Positions 5,784 to 6,037 of a DNA stretch of 6,037 bases are shown here, piece after piece. Source of the DNA: Rhodoferax sp. (GTDB lineage Bacteria; Pseudomonadota; Gammaproteobacteria; Burkholderiales; Burkholderiaceae_C); NCBI GenBank assembly GCA_030683195.1, contig JAUXQA010000475.1, positions 1-6,037 of the forward strand, given 5' to 3'. Within the stretch, counting starts at the first letter, position 1. Every line of letters starts with the position of its first letter. The position numbers and the translations under genes were made by a program. Under the pieces are notes generated by a model, which worked only from the letters and a program-made list of their open reading frames with translations, searched no databases and was not told the origin of the DNA.

Positions 5784-6037
5784 TCAAGCCTCTGCCGAGC
5801 GGCCCTTCATGGCGAAGATGCCTTGCGGGCGCTTCTGGATGAAGATGATGATGAACACCAGCACCGCAATTTTGGCCAGCACGGCACCCGTCCAGCCCTC
5901 CAGAAACTTGCTCAGCAGCCCCAGGCCCAAGGCGGCGTAAACGGTGCCCGCCAGTTGGCCAACGCCCCCCAGCACCACCACCATGAACGCATCCACGATG
6001 TAACCCTGGCCCAGATCCGGCCCCACATTACCCACCT
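5784..6037 (-). CDS. urtB: Urea ABC transporter permease UrtB, C-terminal fragment
   Basis: The last 83 complete residues of a LivH-type permease; the gene continues past the right edge. The sequence NVGPDLGQGYIVDAFMVVVLGGVGQLAGT, followed by AVLAKIAVLVFIIIFIQKRPQGIFA, is the typical end of UrtB, with the DAF...GGVG loop and a final membrane span before a basic cytoplasmic tail. UrtB is the partner of UrtC in the membrane channel for urea. The first codon seen in full (6033-6035) reads GTG, but it is internal to the gene and not a start. The TGA at 5786-5784 is 4 nt from the urtC ATG. The stop, gene order and close packing show it belongs to the same operon, which presumably begins with urtA off window. 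Confidence 0.93.
   Translation of the reverse strand, partial: VGNVGPDLGQGYIVDAFMVVVLGGVGQLAGTVYAALGLGLLSKFLEGWTGAVLAKIAVLVFIIIFIQKRPQGIFAMKGRSAEA

Overview
This is a compact, moderately GC-rich chromosomal stretch that looks like a betaproteobacterium of the order Burkholderiales. A Comamonadaceae-type genome (Rhodoferax/Polaromonas-like) is my best guess, based on the close resemblance of the UreD and Urt proteins to what I remember of that group. Nothing in the window looks mobile or phage-derived.

Left part, plus strand (2-3057). The window opens inside the C-terminal end of an FAD-linked (VAO/PCMH-type) oxidase. About 80 bp later comes a complete ureD, the urease accessory/nickel-insertion chaperone, which has its own plausible sigma-70 promoter. 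No ureA follows it. Instead, 79 bp after the ureD stop, there is a 552-residue protein with an N-terminal response-regulator receiver domain and a long TPR-type helical-repeat region. Its receiver has Glu where the phosphoacceptor Asp should be and has lost one acidic-pair residue.

Right part, minus strand (6037 down to 3097). This is a tightly packed urea ABC-transporter operon: urtB (C-terminal part only), urtC, urtD and urtE. The junctions are a 4-nt gap (B/C), a 4-nt ATGA overlap (C/D) and a 1-nt TAATG overlap (D/E), which implies one transcript with translational coupling. The promoter, urtA and most of urtB lie beyond the right edge. The operon converges tail-to-tail on the receiver-TPR gene across a 39-bp gap.

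Biologically the window is about urea: UrtBC (permease) and UrtDE (ATPases), with the off-window binding protein UrtA, import urea, and UreD helps mature the urease that hydrolyses it to ammonia. The unusual points are the layout, with ureD convergent to the urt operon and separated from it by an unrelated-looking regulator with no ureABC next to it, and the degenerate receiver domain. I see no RNA genes, CRISPR array, insertion sequence or large repeat, and no stretch above 300 bp without a gene. I do not see a convincing new biological system here.
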